DNA of 13,400 nucleotides from positions 1 to 13,400 of the forward strand of contig JBAXNR010000106.1 of the NCBI GenBank assembly GCA_037133675.1, in the 5' to 3' direction. How positions within the stretch are numbered: the first letter of the stretch is position 1; every line of letters starts with the position of its first letter. This DNA comes from UBA4132 sp037133675. GTDB taxonomy: Bacteria > Pseudomonadota > Gammaproteobacteria > Methylococcales > Methylomonadaceae. The position numbers and the translations under genes are program-made. The notes under the pieces were generated by a model. The model was not told the DNA's origin. It was given only the letters and a program-made list of their open reading frames with translations, and ran no database searches. Below, in pieces: positions 1-7,262 of the stretch.

Positions 1-59
1 ACAATATTCGTAACCAATTGAGGTTCTCTTAATCACTCACTGTTTATGACTACCCCATT

Positions 60-97
60 GGGTATTTTTAGTATCCATTTTATACCCAAAAATACCC
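60..97. repeat. Inverted repeat, 10-bp stem
   Basis: The arm GGGTATTTTT (60-69) is the exact reverse complement of AAAAATACCC (88-97), with an 18-nt spacer. The structure is flanked by two direct copies of TACCCCATT (51-59 and 93-101), and further out by near-complementary GACTAC (48-53) and GGAGTC (103-108). It could be a protein-binding palindrome or a miniature-element remnant. No T tract follows, so I do not call it a terminator. Confidence 0.5.
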
Positions 98-194
98 CAT
101 TCGGAGTCATTGCTTTTTCTTCCTTCTCAAGTGACAATAACAATATGAAGGCAGTTGTTTTTCACTCGCTTCTGACAGCTTGTGCTGTTTCGAA

Positions 195-288
195 CTAATG
201 TTACGCAGACTTCCAGAATAATCAATAGCTATAGAGAATTGAAGAATTCGTAACTCATTGATTTTTCGTTATGGGTGCGTAACATCAG
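195..288. repeat. Imperfect inverted repeat, 13-bp arms
   Basis: CTAATGTTACGCA (195-207) matches the reverse complement of TGCGTAACATCAG (276-288) at 12 of 13 positions, with 68 nt between the arms. A related ATTCGTAAC word occurs as a direct repeat at 6-14 and 246-254. The spacer codes for nothing recognisable. The arms could be the ends of a decayed miniature element. Confidence 0.4.
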
Positions 289-304
289 TAAATAATTTCA
301 GTAG

Positions 305-367
305 TTAGCCTTTAGGCGCATACTTCGCTTCCAGACTCTCATGAATTGGCGCAATAGGCACTCCCAT
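305..367 (-). pseudogene. Possible 20-codon remnant or small peptide
   Basis: Reading leftwards from ATG at 365-367, 20 sense codons end at TAA (305-307). The peptide begins MGVPIAPIHESLEAKYAPKG and has an ordinary protein-like composition. A purine-rich GGGGGGA lies about 9 nt upstream of the ATG on the coding strand and could act as a ribosome binding site. I do not recognise the peptide. It could be the C-terminal tail of a deleted gene, a genuine small protein, or chance. It overlaps on the opposite strand the open frame that extends upstream of the kinase start. Confidence 0.2.
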
Positions 368-434
368 TAAAAAAATATCCCCCCTAATTAATACTACAGA
401 CAGTCAACGCTCTTTAAGCAAGTCACTTAAAGCA

Positions 435-3400
435 ATGGTTTCTTTTACTGGTATGTTATTACTGGTCGTTTTGGTATCGGCAGAATCCTTCTGGGCATTT
501 AACACCATAGAACAAGCCGACCTCGCCCGCCAGCAAACGTTGGTCATTATCAATCAAGCCAATGACTTATTATCCGCTTTGCGTGACGCTGAAACAGGGC
601 AACGCGGTTATTGCTTAACAGGCGATAGTGCTTTTTTACAACCCTATTTAGCGGTGCGTGACAATATCGGTACTTATATCACCTTACTGCGTTCTTCAAG
701 TTTGAGCAATCCTGCCTTAAAACACTTGGATAATTTAGAACAATTAGTGACCGCTAAGTTAACTGGAATGGCGCAAACCATTGAATTGCGTCGTAATAAT
801 CAGACAACAGCCATGCTAACCATGATAAGTAGCGGTCAAGGCAGGCAATTAATGGACAGCATCCGCACTGAGATAAATGCTTTTATTCAATTAGAAAACA
901 GCGTTTTGACAGACTATGAAGCCGAGTTTCAGGCGAATATGCGTTATTTATTTTTCATTATCGCCATCAGCTGTGTGATTTTGCTGTTATTGGCGATAGC
1001 GTTTGTGTTATTAAACAATCGACAAGCACGGCAACGCCTCAAAGATTTAGTATATAGTGAAACTGAGCATTTACTTGAAATTCAGCAAGAAACCAATAAG
1101 CAGTTGCAACAGGCGAATGAGATATTACAACTCAGCGAAGAAAAATTAACCGTCACGCTCCGCTCTATTGGTGATGCGGTTATTGCAACCGATGCTAAAG
1201 GACTCGTTACTTTACTCAACCCGCCTGCTGAAAAATTGACAGGCTGGACGCAAGCGCAAGCAAAGCATCAACAAGTCGATGATATTTTTCACATTATCAA
1301 CCAAGAAACGCGCGAACCTTCCGTTGTTCCCATCAAAACCACTTTAGCGTATGGCACGATACAAGGTTTGGCAAATCATACTGTGCTAATTGCGCGTGAT
1401 GGTAGCGAATGCGCGATTGCCGACAGTTGCGCCCCGATTCGTGACCGCGAAGGTTTGGTGATTGGCGCGGTGTTGGTGTTTCGTGATGTCAGCGATGAAT
1501 ATGCTGTGCAACAAGCCTTACGCGACAGCTCGGCACGCATTCAAACGATTCTTAATGCGGTGATAGATGGCATTATCACTTTTCACGCAAACAACGGCAT
1601 TATTGAAACCATTAATGCGGCGGCTGAACGGATGTTTGGCTTTGCTGGGCATGAGCTGATTGAACAAAATGTTAGTTTATTAATCGCTGAATTTAATCAA
1701 GTACCGCATTTTAGTAGCAATGAGAAAACACGCGCCACCGTTGGACGCGAGCTTATCGGGAAACGTAAAGATGGCAGTCATTTTCCACTAGAAATTGCCG
1801 TCAATGAAATGAACTTAGGCGGGGAGCTTTATTTCACCGCTATTGTGCGTGATGTTACACATCGTAAACAAGCCGAAGAAGCTTTACTTAAAGCAGGTGC
1901 TTTGCAAAGTGCTATTTTCAATAGTGCCAATTTTTCCAGTATTGCTACTGACGCTAAAGGTGTGATTCAGATTTTTAATGTCGGTGCAGAACGTATGCTG
2001 GGGTATACCGCCGCCGATGTCATGAACAAAATTACCCCCGCTGATATTTCTGACCCATTGGAAGTGATTTCACGCGCTAAAGAATTGAGTATGGAATTGG
2101 GAACACCCATTACGCCTGGTTTTGAAGCCTTAGTGTTCAAAGCCTCACGCGGCATCGAAGATATTTATGAATTAAGCTATATTCGTAAAGACGGCAGTCG
2201 TTTTCCTGCGGTGGTTTCAGTGACTGCTTTGCGTGACGATGAAGACGGCATTATTGGCTATTTGTTAATCGGTACCGATAACACCGCGCGTAAACAAGCC
2301 GAAGAAGCTTTACTTAAAGCAGGTGCTTTGCAAAGTGCTATTTTCAATAGTGCCAATTTTTCCAGTATTGCTACTGACGCTAAAGGTGTGATTCAGATTT
2401 TTAATGTCGGTGCAGAACGTATGCTGGGGTATACCGCCGCCGATGTCATGAACAAAATTACCCCCGCTGATATTTCTGACCCATTGGAAGTGATTTCACG
2501 CGCTAAAGAATTGAGTATGGAATTGGGAACACCCATTACGCCTGGTTTTGAAGCCTTAGTGTTCAAAGCCTCACGCGGCATCGAAGATATTTATGAATTA
2601 AGCTATATTCGTAAAGACGGCAGTCGTTTTCCTGCGGTGGTGTCCGTGACTGCTTTGCGTGACGATGAAGACAGCATTATTGGCTATTTGTTAATCGGTA
2701 CCGATAACACCGCGCGTAAAGAAATTGAAGCCGAACAAAAACTATTAGCCCAACGCTTACGAGACCATCAGTTCTATACCCGCTCTTTGTTTGAATCCAA
2801 CATTGACGCGCTAATGACCACCGACCCGTCTGGCATTATTACTGACGTTAATAAACAAATGGAGGTGCTGACAGGTTGCACGCGTGATGAGTTAATCGGT
2901 GCGCCGTTTAAAAATTACTTCACCGACCCCGAACTTGCCGAAGCCAGTATCAAACAAGTCTTGATTGATAAAAAAGTCACCAATTACGAACTGACCGTTC
3001 GCGCTATTGATGGTAAAGAAACGGCAGTGTCTTACAACGCAACGACCTTTTACGATAGAGATAGACGCTTACAAGGGGTATTTATCGCCGCTCGTGATGT
3101 CACTGAACGCAAACGTTTAGATCAAGTGTTACAAGAAAAAAACCTTGAATTAAAAAATGCCTCCTTAGTTGCCGAAAAAGCCAATCTGGCAAAATCAGGT
3201 TTTCTATCCAGCATGAGCCATGAATTACGCAGCCCGCTCAATGCTATTTTGGGTTTCGCGCAATTAATGGAATCTGACGAACTGCTATCCGCGCCAGCAC
3301 AAAAAGAAAGTATCGCGCAAATTCTGCAAGCGGGTTGGCATTTATTAAAGCTCATCAATGAAATACTAGACCTTGCCAAAGTTGAATCTGGCCAAGTACC

Positions 3401-4322
3401 GCTGTCTAAAGAACCTGTGCTACTCTCTGAGGTGATGTTGGAATGCCAAGGCATGATTGAACCACAAGCACAACAGTATGGCATTACCTTAAGTTTTCCT
3501 AGCTTTGATGTACCTCACATTGTCCTTGCTGATAGGGTGCGTTTAAAACAAGTGTTAATCAATTTATTGTCCAACGCCATTAAATACAATCAGCCTAAAG
3601 GATCAGTCGTGATTGATTATCGTATGATTAATACTGAACGTACGCGTATCACCGTTACTGATACGGGCATAGGTTTATCAGCTGAAAAAATAACCCAGTT
3701 ATTCCAAGCGTTTAACCGCCTTGGACAAGAAGCGAGTGGCGTTGAAGGCACGGGCATTGGTTTAGTGGTCGCTAAACGTTTGGTGGAATTAATGGGCGGC
3801 GTGATTGGTGTAGAAAGCACCGTGGGCGTGGGTAGCGAATTTTGGTTTGAACTGATTTCTGTGAACGAGTTAGATCATCCCGAAAAAATAGTGGTGGTAG
3901 CATCAGCGCAAACACCTATCGCGTCTGGGACAAGGCAATACACCGTGCTTTATGTAGAAGATAATCCTGCCAATTTAAAATTAGTCGAACAAATTATTAT
4001 GCGTCACCCCAATATGAGTTTATTAAGCGCGGTAAATGGGAATTTAGGCATTGAACTCGCCATTAATAAATTGCCCGATGTAATTTTAATGGATATTAAT
4101 CTACCTGGTATTAATGGCTTTGAAGTTTTAAAAATACTACGAGACAACGCCCGTACCGCAGCTATTCCTGTGATTGCAATCAGTGCCAATGCCATGCCAC
4201 ATGATATTAAAAAAGGTCAGCAAGCTGGCTTTTTTCGCTATGTCACCAAACCCATTGAGATAAATAAGCTTATAGACTCGTTAAATGCTGCACTCGAATT
4301 TATAAAAACTAACTACCCCTAA
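435..4322 (+). CDS. CHASE3/multi-PAS hybrid histidine kinase with receiver
   Basis: This is a membrane sensor kinase of 1295 residues. Two transmembrane segments (about 5-22 and 171-194) flank an extracytoplasmic CHASE3-like domain with its typical SALRDAETGQRGY stretch. Five PAS domains follow (about 235-355, 360-476, 484-615, 626-757 and 780-893). The HisKA H-box SHELRSPL has the phospho-accepting His929. The HATPase has the N-box Asn1047, DTGIGL at 1076 and GTGIGL at 1105. A C-terminal receiver has acidic Glu1175/Asp1176, phospho-acceptor Asp1220 and Lys1272. All key residues are present, so kinase and receiver should both work. PAS3 and PAS4 are a near-identical tandem duplication. The signal sensed is unknown. 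The HD-GYP regulator gene starts 46 nt downstream and is the likely partner. The ATG at 435 has no clear ribosome binding site, and the frame stays open upstream to a stop at 342-344, so the N-terminus is uncertain. Confidence 0.9.
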   Translation: MVSFTGMLLLVVLVSAESFWAFNTIEQADLARQQTLVIINQANDLLSALRDAETGQRGYCLTGDSAFLQPYLAVRDNIGTYITLLRSSSLSNPALKHLDNLEQLVTAKLTGMAQTIELRRNNQTTAMLTMISSGQGRQLMDSIRTEINAFIQLENSVLTDYEAEFQANMRYLFFIIAISCVILLLLAIAFVLLNNRQARQRLKDLVYSETEHLLEIQQETNKQLQQANEILQLSEEKLTVTLRSIGDAVIATDAKGLVTLLNPPAEKLTGWTQAQAKHQQVDDIFHIINQETREPSVVPIKTTLAYGTIQGLANHTVLIARDGSECAIADSCAPIRDREGLVIGAVLVFRDVSDEYAVQQALRDSSARIQTILNAVIDGIITFHANNGIIETINAAAERMFGFAGHELIEQNVSLLIAEFNQVPHFSSNEKTRATVGRELIGKRKDGSHFPLEIAVNEMNLGGELYFTAIVRDVTHRKQAEEALLKAGALQSAIFNSANFSSIATDAKGVIQIFNVGAERMLGYTAADVMNKITPADISDPLEVISRAKELSMELGTPITPGFEALVFKASRGIEDIYELSYIRKDGSRFPAVVSVTALRDDEDGIIGYLLIGTDNTARKQAEEALLKAGALQSAIFNSANFSSIATDAKGVIQIFNVGAERMLGYTAADVMNKITPADISDPLEVISRAKELSMELGTPITPGFEALVFKASRGIEDIYELSYIRKDGSRFPAVVSVTALRDDEDSIIGYLLIGTDNTARKEIEAEQKLLAQRLRDHQFYTRSLFESNIDALMTTDPSGIITDVNKQMEVLTGCTRDELIGAPFKNYFTDPELAEASIKQVLIDKKVTNYELTVRAIDGKETAVSYNATTFYDRDRRLQGVFIAARDVTERKRLDQVLQEKNLELKNASLVAEKANLAKSGFLSSMSHELRSPLNAILGFAQLMESDELLSAPAQKESIAQILQAGWHLLKLINEILDLAKVESGQVPLSKEPVLLSEVMLECQGMIEPQAQQYGITLSFPSFDVPHIVLADRVRLKQVLINLLSNAIKYNQPKGSVVIDYRMINTERTRITVTDTGIGLSAEKITQLFQAFNRLGQEASGVEGTGIGLVVAKRLVELMGGVIGVESTVGVGSEFWFELISVNELDHPEKIVVVASAQTPIASGTRQYTVLYVEDNPANLKLVEQIIMRHPNMSLLSAVNGNLGIELAINKLPDVILMDINLPGINGFEVLKILRDNARTAAIPVIAISANAMPHDIKKGQQAGFFRYVTKPIEINKLIDSLNAALEFIKTNYP
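1863..2288 (+). repeat. Tandem PAS duplication, copy 1 (426 nt)
   Basis: This 142-codon unit (kinase residues 477-618) is repeated immediately downstream at 2289-2714. The two copies differ at only three bases: 2216 T/2642 G, 2219 A/2645 C and 2247 G/2673 A. The first two are silent; the third changes Gly to Ser. The next six bases (CGTAAA) of a third period are also shared at each boundary. Length divisible by three keeps the reading frame. Confidence 0.97.
2289..2714 (+). repeat. Tandem PAS duplication, copy 2 (426 nt)
   Basis: This is the second copy, kinase residues 619-760. It encodes a PAS domain identical to the preceding one except for a Ser in place of Gly in the ALRDDED(G/S)IIGY segment. 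All three substitutions fall within 32 bases near the 3' end (2642-2673), and the first roughly 350 nt of the unit are identical. This implies a very recent duplication, or gene conversion between copies. Confidence 0.97.
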
Positions 4323-4368
4323 CAAGACAGCGTTATCGCTCATTTTAATTAAACACAATGGTAAATTT

Positions 4369-5430
4369 ATGATTAATTCATTCGATACTCTTCAAGGCAA
4401 AATCTTAATTGTCGATGACCAACAAGTCAACGTCACCTTGCTAGAACGTATATTACATAACGCAGGTTATGTTGGTATTAGCTCCACCACACAGTCGTTG
4501 GAAGTGTGTGAATTGCACCGTGAACATGATTACGATTTGATTTTATTGGATTTAAAAATGCCAGTAATGGACGGCGTTGAGGTCATGGAAAATCTCAAAA
4601 CCATTGAGACGGGTGGCTATTTGCCTGTGTTAGTGATTACTGGGCAACCCGACCAAAAACAGCGTGTCTTCAACGCAGGTGCGAAAGATTTTATTAGCAA
4701 ACCCTTTGAAATACCCGAAGTGCTGGCACGGGTTGCCAATATGTTAGAAGTGCGTCTACTGCACAAACAATTACAGCATTACAACCAAGCACTAGAGCAA
4801 CGTGTGCGTGAACGAACCGCTGACTTGCAAGCAAGCTATTTAGAAACCATTTTCACCATGACACGGGCGGCTGAAAATAAAGATGAAGATACAGGGGCGC
4901 ATGTGCAACGCATTAGCTATTACAGCCGCGAGATTGCCACGCTGCTAGGTATGGACAACGATTTTGTAGAAACTATTTTTTTTGCCAGCCCAATGCACGA
5001 TATTGGCAAAATTGGTATTCCCGACGATATTCTGCTCAAACCCAGTAGCCTTACAAACAATGAATGGCAAATTATGCAAACGCACACCACAATGGGCGCG
5101 GAAATTTTAGGAAATAGTCAGTCACCTTATTTGAAAATGGGTTCAGAAATCGCCCTCAATCATCATGAATGTTGGAACGGGAGTGGTTATCCCAATAACA
5201 AACAAGGTGAGGCGATTCCATTAGCGGCGCGTATTGTGAATATTTGTGATGTCTACGATGCATTGCGTAGCAAACGCTCTTATAAACCAGCTTTTAACCA
5301 TGAAAAAACGCTAAGCATTATTGCCCACGGGGACGGACGCACTCAGGCTGAACATTTCGATCCTGCTATTTTTGAGATATTCAAACACAATCAACACTTG
5401 TTCAGCGACATCTTTGAAGCTTACGCTTAA
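4369..5430 (+). CDS. Response regulator with HD-GYP cyclic-di-GMP phosphodiesterase domain
   Basis: This is a cytoplasmic two-domain regulator of 353 residues, the usual size for RpfG-like proteins. Residues 11-125 form a receiver with acidic Asp16/Asp17, phospho-acceptor Asp61 in LILLDLKMP, Thr91 and Lys111. A coiled linker (about 128-155) joins it to an HD-GYP domain (about 158-350). That domain has the metal ligands of the family: His178, the HD pair His210/Asp211 in MHDIGKIGIPD, His239, HHE at 265-267, and GYP at 273-275 inside NGSGYP. Such domains hydrolyse cyclic di-GMP to pGpG or GMP. With no residue missing, it is probably active. It lies 46 nt after the hybrid kinase on the same strand, so phosphotransfer from that kinase is the simplest input. 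Its own ribosome binding site is weak, and translation may depend on the upstream gene. Confidence 0.93.
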   Translation: MINSFDTLQGKILIVDDQQVNVTLLERILHNAGYVGISSTTQSLEVCELHREHDYDLILLDLKMPVMDGVEVMENLKTIETGGYLPVLVITGQPDQKQRVFNAGAKDFISKPFEIPEVLARVANMLEVRLLHKQLQHYNQALEQRVRERTADLQASYLETIFTMTRAAENKDEDTGAHVQRISYYSREIATLLGMDNDFVETIFFASPMHDIGKIGIPDDILLKPSSLTNNEWQIMQTHTTMGAEILGNSQSPYLKMGSEIALNHHECWNGSGYPNNKQGEAIPLAARIVNICDVYDALRSKRSYKPAFNHEKTLSIIAHGDGRTQAEHFDPAIFEIFKHNQHLFSDIFEAYA

Positions 5431-5459
5431 TAGTCAGTCCATTTAGTTATGACGAGTTT

Positions 5460-5477
5460 CTGATTAAGGTTAATCGG
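5460..5477 (+). terminator. Weak hairpin between convergent genes
   Basis: CTGATTA (5460-5466) can pair with TAATCGG (5471-5477), including one G-T pair, around an AGGT loop. ACTTTTAA follows a few bases later. It sits between the stop of the HD-GYP gene and the convergent end of tatC, where a terminator is expected. The stem is short and AT-rich and the T tract is poor, so this is a tentative call. Confidence 0.25.
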
Positions 5478-5536
5478 TCAGAACTTTTAATAAGTATTCT
5501 ATTGGCATTGTCATCATGCGACGGCTATACCACACT

Positions 5537-6322
5537 TTAAAAATCGTTTTCGTGTTCGTCAATAACGCTAGGATAGTTATCATCACTATCAGATGAATGC
5601 ACAAAAAACCGCGAACATAATAGACCGATTTCAAATAGTAACCACATTGGCACAGCTAACAAGGTTTGTGAAATGGCATCGGGTGGGGTTAATATCATGC
5701 CAATAATAAACGCGCCAACAATCACATAAGGGCGTTTATCCGATAGCTCAGCGGGTGAGACAAAGCCAGTCCATACTAATACAATGGTAAAAATTGGCAC
5801 TTCAAAACACACGCCGAAAGCAAAGAACATGGTTAAAATAAAATCCAGATACTTGCTTATATCAGTCATGACTGAAACGCCGACGGGTGCGGTGGTAGTC
5901 AAAAAACCAAACACTAATGGAAACACCACAAAGTAAGCAAATGCTACACCTAAATAAAACAGCAAGGTGCTGGCAATTAATAACGGCAAAATCAAACGGC
6001 GTTCTTTTTTGTACAAACCAGGGGCGACAAATGCCCAAAACTGATAAAGAATAATCGGTACTGCCAAAAATGCCGAGGCGACCAGTGCCAATTTAAATGG
6101 CGTGAGAAACGGCGATGCCACGTCAATAGCAATCATGGTGCTATGTTCTGGCAGGTGTTTTAGCAACGGATTAGCCAAAAAGCTGTAAATCTCGTTGGCG
6201 TAAAAAGACAGCGGTAAAAAAATCAACAATACCGCTAAAATCGCTTTTAATAAGCGATCACGCAATTCAATTAGGTGACTTAAAAACGGCGACGCATTCG
6301 CGTCAAAATCATTCAAACTCAT
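5537..6322 (-). CDS. tatC: Sec-independent protein translocase subunit TatC
   Basis: This is the multi-spanning core of the twin-arginine translocase, which recognises the RR signal peptide of folded proteins and exports them across the inner membrane. It has 261 residues, normal for the family. The N-terminal HLIELRDRL carries the conserved Glu19 of the cytoplasmic signal-binding patch. FWAFVAPGLYKKERR at 95-109 is the hallmark first cytoplasmic loop, with Pro101 and Glu107. FEVP (173-176) and LTPPD (211-215) are further family signatures. Six hydrophobic segments can be seen between residues 27 and 240, and the C-tail is short and acidic. The start at 6320-6322 overlaps the end of tatB by 14 nt and has no ribosome binding site of its own, which suggests translational coupling. 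Confidence 0.97.
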   Translation of the reverse strand: MSLNDFDANASPFLSHLIELRDRLLKAILAVLLIFLPLSFYANEIYSFLANPLLKHLPEHSTMIAIDVASPFLTPFKLALVASAFLAVPIILYQFWAFVAPGLYKKERRLILPLLIASTLLFYLGVAFAYFVVFPLVFGFLTTTAPVGVSVMTDISKYLDFILTMFFAFGVCFEVPIFTIVLVWTGFVSPAELSDKRPYVIVGAFIIGMILTPPDAISQTLLAVPMWLLFEIGLLCSRFFVHSSDSDDNYPSVIDEHENDF

Positions 6323-6638
6323 GGGGAGGGCGTTTCGTTAAATCGACGCTGTCCTTGGACAGCGAAGTAATGGACGATTGAATCGAATTAACGGACTCGT
6401 TGGTTTCATCAATCAGTTGTTGAAATTCGTTTAAGCCAGATTCATCTTTAAATAATTGGCGCATTTCTTCGGCGCGTAGCTCAAGTTGAATTTCTGCTTT
6501 CACCGAGCCAATCATAGCGCGAGTTTTACCCAGCCAATAACCTGCTAAACGCGCCGCTTTAGGTAAGCGTTCAGGCCCTATCACCAACAAACTTACCAAG
6601 GCAACCATCATTAATTCGGAAAAGCCTATTTCAAACAT
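6309..6638 (-). CDS. tatB: Sec-independent protein translocase subunit TatB
   Basis: This is a single-span subunit that joins TatC to form the twin-arginine signal-peptide receptor. The 109 residues begin MFEIGFSELMMVALVSLLVIGPERLPK, the standard TatB pattern of a short periplasmic end, one membrane helix (about 6-21), the GPERLP turn and a long charged amphipathic helix (about 25-65). The tail to residue 109 is hydrophilic and low in conservation. GPERLP, rather than the FGxxKL turn, separates it from TatA. It begins 5 nt after the stop of tatA and overlaps tatC by 14 nt, so the three tat genes are tightly co-transcribed. Confidence 0.96.
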   Translation of the reverse strand: MFEIGFSELMMVALVSLLVIGPERLPKAARLAGYWLGKTRAMIGSVKAEIQLELRAEEMRQLFKDESGLNEFQQLIDETNESVNSIQSSITSLSKDSVDLTKRPPHEFE

Positions 6639-6643
6639 GGCGA

Positions 6644-6862
6644 TTACACTTTTTCGTTGGTTTTAATTGCTTCGCCTTCGATGACTTTATCTTTGTCATC
6701 AGACTCAGCGACTTTTTCGCCTTCGCTTTCACCTTCTTTCAGTGCGGTGCGAAAACCTTTAATCGCGCCACCTAAATCAGTGCCAATGTTGCGTAGTTTT
6801 TTAGTGCCGAACACTACCATAATGATGACTAACAAAATTAATAGTTTAGGAACGGTTATCAT
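6644..6862 (-). CDS. tatA: Sec-independent protein translocase subunit TatA
   Basis: This is the pore-forming or membrane-weakening subunit of the twin-arginine translocase, which oligomerises when TatBC binds substrate. It has 72 residues: a very short periplasmic end, one transmembrane helix (about 5-18), the conserved FGTKKLRNIG turn at 18-27, and an amphipathic helix GTDLGGAIKGFRTAL. A charged tail rich in Glu, Asp and Lys follows. The start is supported by a good GGAG ribosome binding site at 6869-6872, six bases upstream of the ATG. This is the only strong one among the tat genes, fitting the high TatA dose the complex needs. The gene follows hisE by 26 nt. Confidence 0.96.
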   Translation of the reverse strand: MITVPKLLILLVIIMVVFGTKKLRNIGTDLGGAIKGFRTALKEGESEGEKVAESDDKDKVIEGEAIKTNEKV

Positions 6863-6868
6863 GGTGAA

Positions 6869-6872
6869 CTCC
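6869..6872 (-). promoter_or_regulatory. Ribosome binding site of tatA
   Basis: GGAG on the minus strand lies six bases before the tatA ATG. It decides the start and contrasts with tatB and tatC, which lack obvious sites and are probably translated by coupling. Confidence 0.7.
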
Positions 6873-6888
6873 AGTGTAAATATCGGGA

Positions 6889-7206
6889 TTATTTGTTACG
6901 TTGAGCTTTTTCTTGCAAACCAGACAAGTCAAAACGGCGGTGTAATTCGCTTAAAACATCATCGGGGTGCAGCTCTTGCTGTGCTAACAATACCATACAA
7001 TGAAACCACAAATCCGCCATTTCATAAATAATTTGTTGCTTGTCGCCGCCTTTTGCGGCGATTACCGTTTCGGTGGCTTCTTCGCCGATTTTTTTCAGTA
7101 TGGTGTCTAAACCCTTGCTATACAAGCTAGCAACATAAGATTTATCAGCAGTTTGCGTTTTTCGTTGTTCTAGGACTTCGGCCAATTGATTTAATGTATC
7201 GTTCAT
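6889..7206 (-). CDS. hisE: Phosphoribosyl-ATP pyrophosphatase HisE
   Basis: This cytosolic enzyme carries out the second step of histidine biosynthesis, hydrolysing phosphoribosyl-ATP to phosphoribosyl-AMP and pyrophosphate with Mg2+. With the start at 7204-7206 it has 105 residues, beginning MNDTLNQLAEVLEQRK, typical for stand-alone HisE of the all-alpha MazG-like fold. Metal-binding acidic residues are visible in KIGEEATETVIAAK (Glu42, Glu43 and Glu46) and YEMADLWFH (Glu62, Asp65). A longer reading from TTG at 7249-7251 would add 15 unconserved hydrophobic residues and abut the rmlB stop, so I prefer the ATG. A free-standing hisE just upstream of tatA is a common gammaproteobacterial arrangement. 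HisI and the other his genes are not in the window. Confidence 0.95.
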   Translation of the reverse strand: MNDTLNQLAEVLEQRKTQTADKSYVASLYSKGLDTILKKIGEEATETVIAAKGGDKQQIIYEMADLWFHCMVLLAQQELHPDDVLSELHRRFDLSGLQEKAQRNK

Positions 7207-7232
7207 AAGTTTTTGCGTGGTTTTTAGAATTA

Positions 7233-7262
7233 AGATCAGAAATCTCAGCAATTATCTGATCT
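7233..7262 (-). promoter_or_regulatory. Inverted repeat between rmlB and hisE
   Basis: AGATCAGA (7233-7240) is the exact reverse complement of TCTGATCT (7255-7262), with a 14-nt loop. The structure includes the rmlB stop codon. On the minus strand it is followed by TAATTCT, too poor in T for a confident terminator. It may partly separate rmlB from hisE expression or protect an RNA end. Confidence 0.3.

Larger units (their letters stand above)
1..434. other. Repeat-rich region without a convincing gene
   Basis: I see no open frame of useful length that looks like a gene here. The region holds a 10-bp inverted repeat around a run of C/G-flanked T and A tracts (60-97), a 13-bp imperfect inverted repeat (195-207 with 276-288), two copies of a 16-nt direct repeat with 14 matches (6-21 and 246-261), and a possible short minus-strand remnant (305-367). 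The density of short repeats and the lack of genes suggest an old mobile-element or rearrangement scar upstream of the kinase gene. No clear sigma-70 promoter for the kinase was found. Confidence 0.5.

Noticed and set aside
1967..2581. Two identical 62-codon minus-strand frames inside the kinase
   Set aside because: They are antisense shadows of the duplicated PAS domain. Their identity only reflects the 426-nt repeat.
3122..3484. Minus-strand open frame of 120 codons inside the kinase
   Set aside because: It lies opposite the HisKA region and has no protein family features.
6657..7031. Plus-strand open frame of 124 codons opposite tatA and hisE
   Set aside because: It is a mirror of two certain genes, is low-complexity Ser/Pro-rich at its start, and has no recognisable domain.
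7207..7251. Longer HisE starting at TTG 7249-7251
   Set aside because: It would add 15 hydrophobic residues not seen in HisE proteins and starts immediately after the rmlB stop with no ribosome binding site. The ATG at 7204-7206 gives the family length.
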